Source: Aquabacter sp040049275 (GTDB lineage: Bacteria > Pseudomonadota > Alphaproteobacteria > Rhizobiales > Xanthobacteraceae). From it: a stretch of 64,000 bases of DNA. The stretch covers positions 372,001-436,000 of the forward strand of contig NZ_JBDZDT010000002.1 in NCBI RefSeq assembly GCF_040049275.1, given 5' to 3'. Made by a program: the position numbers and the translations under genes. Under the pieces are notes generated by a model. That model saw only the letters and a list, made by a program, of their open reading frames with translations, was not told the DNA's origin and did not search any database. Shown one piece after another: positions 43,656 through 51,430 of the stretch (position 1 is the first letter of the stretch; every line of letters starts with the position of its first letter).

Positions 43656-44129
43656 TCAGCTTTTCTGCGGCGTCCCCGCGTAGACCTTGGTGGGGTCGAA
43701 ACGCGGCGTGTCGCCGGTGAATTCCAGCCGCGCCTCGGACGGCGTGGCGCCGAGCGGCACGCGGCGATAGAAGCAGGAGCGCCGGCCGGTGTGGCAGGCA
43801 GCGCCCGTGCCGCCCATCTCCACCTTAACGAGCACCGCATCCTGGTCGCAATCCACCAGGAGTTCCTTGACCTTTTGGGTGTGCCCGGAGCTCTCGCCCT
43901 TCCTCCAGAGCGCTTTGCGCGAGCGGCTGTAATAATGCGCCTCGCCGGTCTGGATGGTGAGCGCGAGCGCCTCGTCATTCATATGGGCGAGCATGAGCAC
44001 CTCGCCGGTGGTCGCGTCCACGGCAATGGCGGTGACGAGGCCGGAGGCGTCGAAGCGCGGGGTCAGGAGCCCGCCTTCTTCCAATGCGTCCTTGCCGGCG
44101 CTCGCGCCGAACAGGGCGGTCTCGGACAT
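43656..44129 (-). CDS. hisI: phosphoribosyl-AMP cyclohydrolase
   Basis: 157 residues from ATG 44129; an upstream in-frame TTG is less likely. Conserved HisI features: MNDEALALTI, HYYSRSRKALWRKGESSGHTQ, metal site DCDQDAVLVKV and the zinc cysteines in ACHTGRRSCFYR. Monofunctional HisI (no HisE part), as is usual in alphaproteobacteria. Carries out the third step of histidine synthesis. It follows folE on the same strand by 24 bases. Confidence 0.95.
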   Translation of the reverse strand: MSETALFGASAGKDALEEGGLLTPRFDASGLVTAIAVDATTGEVLMLAHMNDEALALTIQTGEAHYYSRSRKALWRKGESSGHTQKVKELLVDCDQDAVLVKVEMGGTGAACHTGRRSCFYRRVPLGATPSEARLEFTGDTPRFDPTKVYAGTPQKS

Positions 44130-44153
44130 GGGATTATCTTTCAACTTGGAGGC

Positions 44154-44807
44154 TCAGGGCCGTCCGCGAACCATGGTGATGAAGCGCACCTGCTCGGCCG
44201 GGTCGTCCCGGAAGGCGCCGGTGAACTGGCTGGTCAGCGTGGAAACGCCGGCCTTCTGGATGCCGCGCATGGCCATGCACATATGCTCGGCCTCGATCAT
44301 GACCGCGACGCCGCGGGGCTTCAGCGCCTCGTCCAGCGCCGTGATGATCTGCGAGGTGAGATGCTCCTGGGTCTGGAGGCGGCGGGCATAGACGTCTACC
44401 ACCCGCGCGATCTTGGAGAGCCCCACCACCCGCTCCACGGGGAAATAGGCCACGTGCGCCTTGCCCACGAACGGCACCATGTGGTGCTCGCAATGGGAAT
44501 AGAAGGGAATGTCCCGCAGCAGCACGAAATCGTCGAACGTGCCGATCTCGCCGAAGGTGCGCCCGAGGATCTCCTCGGCATCGTGGCCATAGCCGGCATA
44601 GAGTTCTTCATAGGCCCGCACCACCCGGCGCGGCGTGTCCAGCAGGCCCTCGCGGCCGGTATCCTCGCCGATATAGGCGAGCAGCGTGCGCACCGCCGCT
44701 TCCGCATCTTCGCGCGAAGGGCGCGATGTGTCTTCCGCAAGCGCCTTCAGCCGCTCATCGGCCTCCAGCTCGGGCTGCGTTTCCAAAAGCTTGGCAATCG
44801 CGTCCAT
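44154..44807 (-). CDS. folE: GTP cyclohydrolase I
   Basis: 217 residues from ATG 44807 with GGAG 8 bases upstream. Zinc ligands in SHCEHHMVPF and AEHMCMAMRG, with the family motifs EGLLDTPRRVVRAY, GLSKIARVVD and RLQTQEHLTSQI. Converts GTP to dihydroneopterin triphosphate, the first step of folate synthesis. Divergent from the NifU-like gene at 45069. Confidence 0.96.
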   Translation of the reverse strand: MDAIAKLLETQPELEADERLKALAEDTSRPSREDAEAAVRTLLAYIGEDTGREGLLDTPRRVVRAYEELYAGYGHDAEEILGRTFGEIGTFDDFVLLRDIPFYSHCEHHMVPFVGKAHVAYFPVERVVGLSKIARVVDVYARRLQTQEHLTSQIITALDEALKPRGVAVMIEAEHMCMAMRGIQKAGVSTLTSQFTGAFRDDPAEQVRFITMVRGRP

Positions 44808-45068
44808 GACCAACTCCGTCCGACCGCCCCATTCCTGGGCGGGAGTGTCACCGGTGTCGGCTGCGCATAGCGCGGCCCTGTGATCCGCGCCGCAGCGGCT
44901 TCGCCGTCCGTCATCGGGAGCATTCAGCCCCCGCGCGGCGTCTTCCGCCAGCGCTTCCGCGCCCTATATAAGAGGCCCGGCAGGTTGCCGCAAATGCATG
45001 TTTTGCCTATCTCCACGCCGCGTAACGCATGGTTGTGATGCTTTGCCGGCGATTACAGATGACCCGCC
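44808..45068. promoter_or_regulatory. divergent folE / NifU-like promoter interval
   Basis: The 261-base interval has no convincing gene. A TATATAAG element in CCCTATATAAGAGG (about 44972-44985) stands out in otherwise G+C-rich sequence and could be a -10 region for either direction. No riboswitch-like structure was recognised. Confidence 0.3.
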
Positions 45069-45503
45069 ATGATCAACGACGTGTACAATTCCCGCATCCT
45101 CGCCTTCGCCGCCGACATTCCCCGGCTCGGGCGCCTTCCCGAGCCCGGCGCGACGGCCACCGCCCATTCGCGCCTGTGCGGCTCCACGGTGACGGTAGAC
45201 CTGTCGCTGGACGGCGACACGGTGGCCGATTTCGCCCATGAGGTGCGCGCCTGCGCCCTCGGGCAGGCCTCCTCCTCCATCATGGCGCGCCATGTGGTGG
45301 GCTCCAGCGTCGCGGAGCTGCGCGACGTGCGCGAGGCCATGCGCAAGATGCTGAAGGAGAACGGCCCGCCGCCGCAGGGGCGCTGGGCCGAGCTGGAGGT
45401 GCTGGAGCCAGTGCGGGACTACAAGGCCCGCCACGCCTCGACCCTGCTCACCTTCGATGCCGTGGTGGACGCCATCGACCAGATCGAGGCGCGGCGCGCC
45501 TGA
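45069..45503 (+). CDS. NifU/IscU-like iron-sulfur cluster assembly scaffold protein
   Basis: 144 residues, IscU/NifU N-terminal fold. Two of the three cluster cysteines are seen, in RLCGSTV (about residue 37) and ACALGQASSS (about 62). At the third (around residue 108; IscU HCS) the sequence reads ARHASTLL, with Ala. This variant is seen in a stand-alone alphaproteobacterial subgroup. It may bind or carry clusters differently from IscU. Followed 18 bases later by yidD. Confidence 0.88.
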   Translation: MINDVYNSRILAFAADIPRLGRLPEPGATATAHSRLCGSTVTVDLSLDGDTVADFAHEVRACALGQASSSIMARHVVGSSVAELRDVREAMRKMLKENGPPPQGRWAELEVLEPVRDYKARHASTLLTFDAVVDAIDQIEARRA

Positions 45504-45521
45504 CGGTCTTGAGGAGCCGCA

Positions 45522-45860
45522 ATGGCGCGGATGGACGTTTCTTTTCCTGGCGCGCTGAAGGCATTCGCCCGCCTGCCGCGCCTTCTCCTCCGCGTGCCAA
45601 TCCTCGTCTACCGCTACACGCTCTCCGCCTTCATGGGGCGGCAGTGTCGCTATCTGCCCACCTGCTCGGAATATGCGGACGAGGCCATCTCCCGCCACGG
45701 CGCCTGGGCCGGGGGCTGGATGGCGGCGGCCCGCATCTGCCGCTGCCACCCCTGGGGCGGCCACGGCTTCGACCCCGTGCCGCAATGCCTGCCGGCCGAG
45801 GGCTCCTGGCGCCGGCCCTGGCGTTATGGCGTCTGGCGCGGGAGCGCGGACACCGACTGA
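45522..45860 (+). CDS. yidD: membrane protein insertion efficiency factor YidD
   Basis: 112 residues. The family core RYTLSAFMGRQCRYLPTCSE followed by YADEAISRHG, then CHPWGGHGFDPVP, is unmistakable. A basic amphipathic N-terminus attaches it to the inner membrane near YidC. The last 37 bases overlap the 3' end of the convergent patatin gene. Usually yidD sits beside rnpA-yidC; here it is apart, as in many alphaproteobacteria. Confidence 0.95.
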   Translation: MARMDVSFPGALKAFARLPRLLLRVPILVYRYTLSAFMGRQCRYLPTCSEYADEAISRHGAWAGGWMAAARICRCHPWGGHGFDPVPQCLPAEGSWRRPWRYGVWRGSADTD

Positions 45861-48583
45861 GGCGGATAGCAGCTCTGCGAACGGGTCTGGAGCGCGTTCC
45901 ACACCATCGCCACGGCCGCATCGTTGTTGCAGGTGTCCTGGGTGGATTCCAACTGCTTGTGCAGGTTGATCTGGACCGCCTTTGACAGCCACCAGCTCAT
46001 GGAGACTTCCCGCAGGCGCACATCTTGGGCCTTTGAGGGCGCCTGAAGGAGGTCGCAGACATTCCGGGCCGGCAGATCGTCGAACAGCCTTTCCGGAAGG
46101 CTTCGGCTCACCTGCGGCCACACATCGATATGCGCCACATGCTGGCTGCAGGGCATGTCGGTGAAGCGGTCAGGGGGCATGGGGTCGGGGATGGAGATAG
46201 GGGGATAGTGGGTGCGGGCCCAGGTCTGCAGCTCCGCCACCGCCAGGCGGCCGCGGGCCGTTCGGACGTTCGCGACCCCGCCGAGGGGCGCCGTCACCTC
46301 GGTGAAGAAGGGGGCGTCCTGGACGTCGGCGGTCTGGACCGGGCTCTTTGCATCCCGGCGTTCCAGGAACGTGCTTTGCGGGTCGTTGGCGATGATCAGG
46401 ACGAAGGGCGCGAGCCGGGGTTGCAGCGCCACGATGGCCTTGGCCAGTTCCAGGGCGCTGAGAACCCCGAAATTCTCGAAATAGCCGCCATCGACGATGC
46501 GGTCGACGATGTTGCCGTCGAGGTCCCGGATGGAGCCGGGGGGAGAGATGATGGGGAAGCGGGCGGAGTTGGTCGCCGCCGTGCTGAGGGCGATGTCGGC
46601 CACATTGCGCCGCGGGGTGGCAGGTTCGCTCCCCGTGGACTGTTCAGCCGTGCCTTTCAGCGCCTTGCTCATCAAGGCCCGGCCTGTTGCCGTGGCCGCC
46701 ACGCGCGATGTGATCAGGGCTTCATAATCGATGGCCTGCTTGAAGACGCGGCAGGTGCCGGGCTGGCTTCCATCGGGGCAGGGCGCGTTGAGATCATAGG
46801 TCGCCGCAAGGTCCGAGGTGATGATGCGCTGCCCGGTGGCGACCGAGGTCCCGTTGAGGATGAGCAGCGGCACCCACTGGCTGGCCCGCAGGTTGCTCGC
46901 GAAGAAGGGCCGCTTCAGGCCGGTCTCGGCCGGTTCATTCCCGCCCGAGCCGGTAATCACATTCCGGAACCTGTATTCCCACGCCTGTTCCAGCAGGCTC
47001 GCGCGGTCGTCGGTGAACAGCAATTGATAGGGGTCCCACGCCTGCGCCTGGTCGTGGAAGGCGAGGCCGAAGAAGACCGGCGTCAGGTAGTCGCCCGATG
47101 TCAGCGCCTCCAGGCAGTCGCGGGCGTTGGAGATTTCATAGCCGTACCATTCCGAGGGCGCGCCGCCGCGGCAGGGCAGCTTGCCGGAGGGGCCGCGTTC
47201 CGCGAGCGCCGTCGCCGCCACCACCGCGCCATAGGCGCCGCCGGACACACCGGAAATGGCGAACAGGCGGTTGGCGACATCCGCGGCAGTGAGAGCCGGC
47301 GCGTCGGGGGCGGTGCCGGCGAGCTTGACGATGCGGCCGTCGTCATTCTGCGTTTTCACCACGGGCGGCTTGTCGCCCCGGGCCTGCGAGAAGAAGGGGC
47401 GGTGCTGCTCCACGTCGAGAAAGTGGCCGATGACGCTGGCGGTGAAGAAGGCCGCGCGGCTCGCACCACCCGCCGCCGCGACGATGATGGGGCGCGGGCA
47501 GGTCCCCGGATCCTGCCGGCACTGGTTGGCGTCCATCCAGGCATCGAGCGCCTGCGGGAGCGTCGGCCTCTGGGATTGGAGCGGCGGCTGGCCGGCCTCG
47601 GCCTTCCAGGGCCGGACCACATGATTGTCGCCCCAGAAATAGACCAGGATACCCGGCAGCAGCACGAACAGCAGGATCAGCGGCATGCGCAGGCGCCGGC
47701 CGTAATAGCCGATGACCGAGAGCACCGGCACCCAGCCACCGAGCACCAGGGGAATGGCGAGCGCCAGGGGAAGCAGGGTTGCGAGGCGCAGCGGCGTCAT
47801 GATGAGCACGACGCCCACCAACAGCACATAGACCAGCAGGCCCAGACGCCCCGTCGAGCGCATCTCGGCCTGATTGTCCATGGTGGCGCGGAACCCCAGC
47901 GCGCGAAACAGCGGGGCGACCCAGGGGTCGAGGATCGTGTCGATATTCTTGCCGCCAGCGCTGTCGGCGAGCCTCCGGCGGGCCATGGCATAGACGAGGA
48001 AGATCGGCACGCCCGCCACCATGATCATGGCGAGCGACCAGAGCCGCACCGCGGCGGCCACATCCTCTCCCCCGCTTCCCAGGTTCGGCAGGTCGCGAAT
48101 GGCATAAAGCGCGCCAATGGAGAAAGGCAGGAAGGTCGCGGCACCCAGGATGCGGGGGAAATAGACGCGAAGCCCCTCGACCCAGGCTTTGGTGACCGGC
48201 CCCCGGGTCGCGCGGAAGGTGCTGGCGCGGAAATAGCGGGCGTCCGTCTCCAGCAGCAGGCGAGCGGAATAATGGACCGGCATGGCCCACAGGAAGAAGG
48301 TGGACGCGAACAGCGCGAGCATGCGCCACGACACGGGAGCGGACGGCAGGATGGCCTCTGCCATGGCGACGTCCACCAGCGTGTCCTGCGCCTGCGGCAC
48401 CTTCCACATCAGGAGAAAACCGAGGACGACGCTGGAGAGGGGCGCGCGCAGGATCCATGCGACGTAGCCCAGGTCCAGGACCCAGAGCCAAAGCCTGCCG
48501 ACCAAACAGTCTAGGCCAGCCTTTGCGCCAAACATCGTCATCACCCATCCAGGGGAGTACCGACGGTAAAGCCAGAGTATCAT
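45824..48583 (-). CDS. large multi-pass membrane protein with C-terminal patatin domain
   Basis: 919 residues. The first 330 residues hold about six to eight hydrophobic segments (for example WVPVLSVIGYYGRR and LILLFVLLPGILVYFWG end this part). From about residue 370 a patatin-like lipase appears: AAGGASRAAFFTAS (oxyanion), ISGVSGGAYG (GxSxG nucleophile) and VDGGYFENFG (Asp-Gly dyad). Insertions with paired cysteines lie between motifs. The start (ATG 48583) has AGGGA upstream. Family annotations for such proteins are usually only hypothetical or patatin-like. The C-terminus overlaps yidD tail to tail. Confidence 0.82.
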   Translation of the reverse strand: MILWLYRRYSPGWVMTMFGAKAGLDCLVGRLWLWVLDLGYVAWILRAPLSSVVLGFLLMWKVPQAQDTLVDVAMAEAILPSAPVSWRMLALFASTFFLWAMPVHYSARLLLETDARYFRASTFRATRGPVTKAWVEGLRVYFPRILGAATFLPFSIGALYAIRDLPNLGSGGEDVAAAVRLWSLAMIMVAGVPIFLVYAMARRRLADSAGGKNIDTILDPWVAPLFRALGFRATMDNQAEMRSTGRLGLLVYVLLVGVVLIMTPLRLATLLPLALAIPLVLGGWVPVLSVIGYYGRRLRMPLILLFVLLPGILVYFWGDNHVVRPWKAEAGQPPLQSQRPTLPQALDAWMDANQCRQDPGTCPRPIIVAAAGGASRAAFFTASVIGHFLDVEQHRPFFSQARGDKPPVVKTQNDDGRIVKLAGTAPDAPALTAADVANRLFAISGVSGGAYGAVVAATALAERGPSGKLPCRGGAPSEWYGYEISNARDCLEALTSGDYLTPVFFGLAFHDQAQAWDPYQLLFTDDRASLLEQAWEYRFRNVITGSGGNEPAETGLKRPFFASNLRASQWVPLLILNGTSVATGQRIITSDLAATYDLNAPCPDGSQPGTCRVFKQAIDYEALITSRVAATATGRALMSKALKGTAEQSTGSEPATPRRNVADIALSTAATNSARFPIISPPGSIRDLDGNIVDRIVDGGYFENFGVLSALELAKAIVALQPRLAPFVLIIANDPQSTFLERRDAKSPVQTADVQDAPFFTEVTAPLGGVANVRTARGRLAVAELQTWARTHYPPISIPDPMPPDRFTDMPCSQHVAHIDVWPQVSRSLPERLFDDLPARNVCDLLQAPSKAQDVRLREVSMSWWLSKAVQINLHKQLESTQDTCNNDAAVAMVWNALQTRSQSCYPPQSVSALPRQTP

Positions 48584-48618
48584 ACAGTCCCTGGATGTAT
48601 ATGGCCGCCGCAGGCCGG

Positions 48619-48637
48619 TAGTGTTTCAGTTTGAAAT
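48619..48637 (+). repeat. left inverted repeat flanking the orphan gene
   Basis: TAGTGTTTCAGTTTGAAAT. It matches, in inverted orientation and with a two-base gap, the repeat at 49143-49160; shared blocks are TAGTGT and CAGTTTGAAA. Both ends are bounded by GGTA/TACC, which would fit a TA target duplication. Confidence 0.6.
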
Positions 48638-48709
48638 CTCGCCGCTTTGACCCACCTGTCGCCAATCCGGCACCGCTCCGATATGCGTAGCTCAAAGCAG
48701 GAGAGGCGG

Positions 48710-49096
48710 ATGCCCATGGTCAAGATCGCCAGCAACTCAACGATCCTCAATCTGACTGGAAAGCCAGAACAGCGCGAGGAGTACGTCCGAGCACTGATCT
48801 TAAATTTTTACAAACTTGGGCCCAACCGTGCCGGCTTCGTTGTCCGCATTGGAGCGCAAGGTAAGGGGCATTCCCCGCATTACAGATTCGAAACCGCTGT
48901 TCCTGTCATGCATGGTGATCAACCGGCAGGCTTTTCACAGGACACATTCATTATCTACAACGGGCTAAACCATGAAGAAATGACCGCATTTGAGATCCAG
49001 GATACGAACGATCAAAACTGGTCTTCAAAAACCATGACGTTTGCTGAAGTGGAGTCGCATTTTGGCGACCTCCGCGCGCGTCCAAGGAGAATTTGA
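48710..49096 (+). CDS. hypothetical protein on an A+T-rich insert
   Basis: 128 residues from ATG 48710 with AGGAG just upstream. No family recognised. It is hydrophilic with no signal peptide or membrane segment; mixed charge, with phrases such as GPNRAGFVVRIGAQGKGHSP and NGLNHEEMTAFEIQDTNDQN suggesting a small alpha/beta soluble protein. Codon use is clearly less G+C-rich than in the patatin and thrS genes on either side, and inverted repeats lie on both sides, so it was probably acquired. Confidence 0.6.
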   Translation: MPMVKIASNSTILNLTGKPEQREEYVRALILNFYKLGPNRAGFVVRIGAQGKGHSPHYRFETAVPVMHGDQPAGFSQDTFIIYNGLNHEEMTAFEIQDTNDQNWSSKTMTFAEVESHFGDLRARPRRI

Positions 49097-49142
49097 TGTC
49101 CCGTGCGTGTCACTTCGTCGTCGCGGTGTGTTCGACGATTTA

Positions 49143-49160
49143 AGTTTCAAACTGACACTA
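49143..49160 (-). repeat. right inverted repeat flanking the orphan gene
   Basis: On the minus strand it reads TAGTGTCAGTTTGAAACT, matching the repeat at 48619-48637. Sequence after it (towards thrS) returns to ordinary genomic composition. Confidence 0.6.
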
Positions 49161-49267
49161 CCCCCAGATCTTCCGCCCTCTGGACGATTGCCGTCCGCCA
49201 GCCTAGATGATGCGCTGCCAAAAGATGCCTACCTGCGTGGTGCGCAGGAGTGGGCGGGAGAGAAGCC

Positions 49268-51244
49268 ATGATCCATTTGACGTTCCCCGACGGTGCGGTG
49301 CGCGATTACGCCGAGGGGACCTCCGGCGCCGATATTGCCGCCGCCATTTCCAAATCCCTTTCGAAGAAAGCGGTCGCCGTCACCCTCGACGGCGTGCTGA
49401 CCGATTTGTCCGAGCCCATCACCAGGGATGCGCGCATCGAGATCGTGGTGCGCGATGACGAGCGGGCGCTGGAGCTGATCCGGCACGATGCCGCGCACGT
49501 GCTCGCCGAGGCGGTGCAGGATCTCTATCCGGGCACGCAGGTGACCATCGGCCCGGTGATCGAGAACGGCTTCTATTACGATTTCGCCCGCAACGAGCCC
49601 TTCACCACCGAAGACCTGCCGAAGATCGAAGCGAAGATGCGCGAGATCATCGCCCGAGACCGGCCGTTCACCCGCGAGATCTGGTCCCGCGAGAAGGCCA
49701 AGAACACCTTCGCCATGAAGGGCGAGGCGTTCAAGGTGGAACTGGTGGACGCCATCCCCGAAGGCCAGGACCTCAAGATCTACTTCCAGGGCGACTGGTT
49801 CGACCTGTGCCGCGGCCCCCACATGCCCTCCACCGGCAAGGTGGGCAACGCCTTCAAGCTCATGAAGGTGGCAGGCGCCTATTGGCGCGGCGACAGCAAC
49901 AACCCCATGCTCACCCGCATCTACGGCACCGCCTGGCACGACCAAAGCGAGTTGGACGCCTATCTCCATCGCCTGGAGCAGGCGGAGAAGCGCGACCACC
50001 GCCGGCTCGGCCGGGAGATGGACCTCTTCCACTTCCAGGAGGAGGGGCCGGGCACGGTGTTCTGGCACCCGAAGGGCTGGACCCTGTTCCAGGAACTGGT
50101 GGCCTATATGCGCCGCCGCCTGAAGGCCGATTATGACGAGGTGAACGCCCCCCAGGTGCTGGACAAGTCCCTGTGGGAGACCTCGGGCCATTGGGGCTGG
50201 TACAAGGAGAACATGTTCAAGGTGCAGTCCGCGGGCGAGGAAACCGAAGACGAGCGCGTGTTCGCGCTGAAGCCCATGAACTGCCCCGGCCATGTGCAGA
50301 TCTTCAAGCACGGCCTGAAATCCTATCGCGACCTGCCCATGCGCCTCGCCGAGTTCGGCGCGGTGCACCGCTACGAGCCTTCCGGCGCGCTGCACGGGCT
50401 CATGCGCGTGCGCGGCTTCACCCAGGACGACGCCCACATCTTCTGCACCGAGGAGCAGATGGCGGCCGAGTGCCTGAAGATCAACGATCTCATCCTCTCC
50501 ACTTATGCCGATTTCGGCTTCGAAGAGATCATCGTGAAGCTCTCCACGCGCCCGGAGAAGCGCGTGGGCTCGGACGCGGTGTGGGACCATGCCGAGGAGG
50601 TCATGGGCCGGGTGCTGAAGCAGATCGAGGCGCAGTCCGGCGGCAAGATCAAGACCGGCATCCTGCCGGGCGAGGGCGCGTTCTACGGGCCGAAGTTCGA
50701 ATACACCCTCTCGGACGCCATCGGCCGGGAATGGCAGTGCGGCACCACCCAGGTGGACTTCAACCTCCCCGAGCGGTTCGGTGCCTTCTACGTGGACACG
50801 GACGGCAGCAAGAAGACGCCGGTCATGATCCACCGCGCCATCTGCGGCTCCATGGAGCGCTTCACGGGCATCCTCATCGAGCATTTCGCGGGCCATTTCC
50901 CGCTCTGGCTCGCGCCCACGCAGGTCGTGGTGACCACCATCACCTCGGAAGCCGACCCGTATGCGGAGGAGGTGGCCGCCGCCACGCGGGCGCTGGACCT
51001 GCGCACGGAGCTCGATCTTCGCAACGAGAAGATCAACTACAAGGTCCGCGAGCATTCGCTGGCCAAGGTGCCGGTGCTGCTGGTGGCGGGGCGCAAGGAG
51101 GCGGCGGAACGCACCGTCTCCATCCGCCGCCTCGGCTCCAACGACCAGGTCTCCATGCCGCTGGATCAGGCCCTCGCCATGCTGGCGGCGGAAGCGACCC
51201 CGCCAGACCAGCTCCGGCGCGCTTTGCAGCAAGCGGCAGCTTGA
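49268..51244 (+). CDS. thrS: threonyl-tRNA synthetase
   Basis: 658 residues from ATG 49268 (GGGAGAG upstream). TGS domain at residues about 1-60, second additional domain with RHDAAHVLAEAV and CRGPHMPSTG, class II catalytic core with MNCPGHVQIFK and the motif-3 arginine near HRAICGSMERF, and the C-terminal anticodon-binding domain. Full length, essential enzyme. A strong terminator follows at 51299-51332. Confidence 0.97.
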   Translation: MIHLTFPDGAVRDYAEGTSGADIAAAISKSLSKKAVAVTLDGVLTDLSEPITRDARIEIVVRDDERALELIRHDAAHVLAEAVQDLYPGTQVTIGPVIENGFYYDFARNEPFTTEDLPKIEAKMREIIARDRPFTREIWSREKAKNTFAMKGEAFKVELVDAIPEGQDLKIYFQGDWFDLCRGPHMPSTGKVGNAFKLMKVAGAYWRGDSNNPMLTRIYGTAWHDQSELDAYLHRLEQAEKRDHRRLGREMDLFHFQEEGPGTVFWHPKGWTLFQELVAYMRRRLKADYDEVNAPQVLDKSLWETSGHWGWYKENMFKVQSAGEETEDERVFALKPMNCPGHVQIFKHGLKSYRDLPMRLAEFGAVHRYEPSGALHGLMRVRGFTQDDAHIFCTEEQMAAECLKINDLILSTYADFGFEEIIVKLSTRPEKRVGSDAVWDHAEEVMGRVLKQIEAQSGGKIKTGILPGEGAFYGPKFEYTLSDAIGREWQCGTTQVDFNLPERFGAFYVDTDGSKKTPVMIHRAICGSMERFTGILIEHFAGHFPLWLAPTQVVVTTITSEADPYAEEVAAATRALDLRTELDLRNEKINYKVREHSLAKVPVLLVAGRKEAAERTVSIRRLGSNDQVSMPLDQALAMLAAEATPPDQLRRALQQAAA

Positions 51245-51298
51245 CCATGTCGTGCGGGAAGGTCCCCGGCGTGGGTGGTTTTCCCATCTAAATCAAGG

Positions 51299-51332
51299 CC
51301 ATGGGGCGTGTGCTCGCCCCATGGTTTTTTTT
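51299..51332 (+). terminator. rho-independent terminator after thrS
   Basis: CCATGGGGCG and CGCCCCATGG form a perfect 10-pair stem with a six-base loop (TGTGCT), followed directly by eight T residues. It separates thrS from the autotransporter gene. Confidence 0.93.
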
Positions 51333-51430
51333 GTCCGTTGGATCCAAAGGCATTCTTTATTCCGGCCAAGCCGATATGATGCCCGCCACGTATTCGCCAT
51401 TTTTCGGCGGGGCTGGCTAGGGGCGGGCAT

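Noticed and set aside
49041..49271. 76-codon plus-strand frame between the orphan gene and thrS
   Set aside because: It crosses the end of the orphan gene and the right inverted repeat, has no good start and no recognisable domain. Weak enough to leave out, though its C-terminal part is in ordinary codon use.
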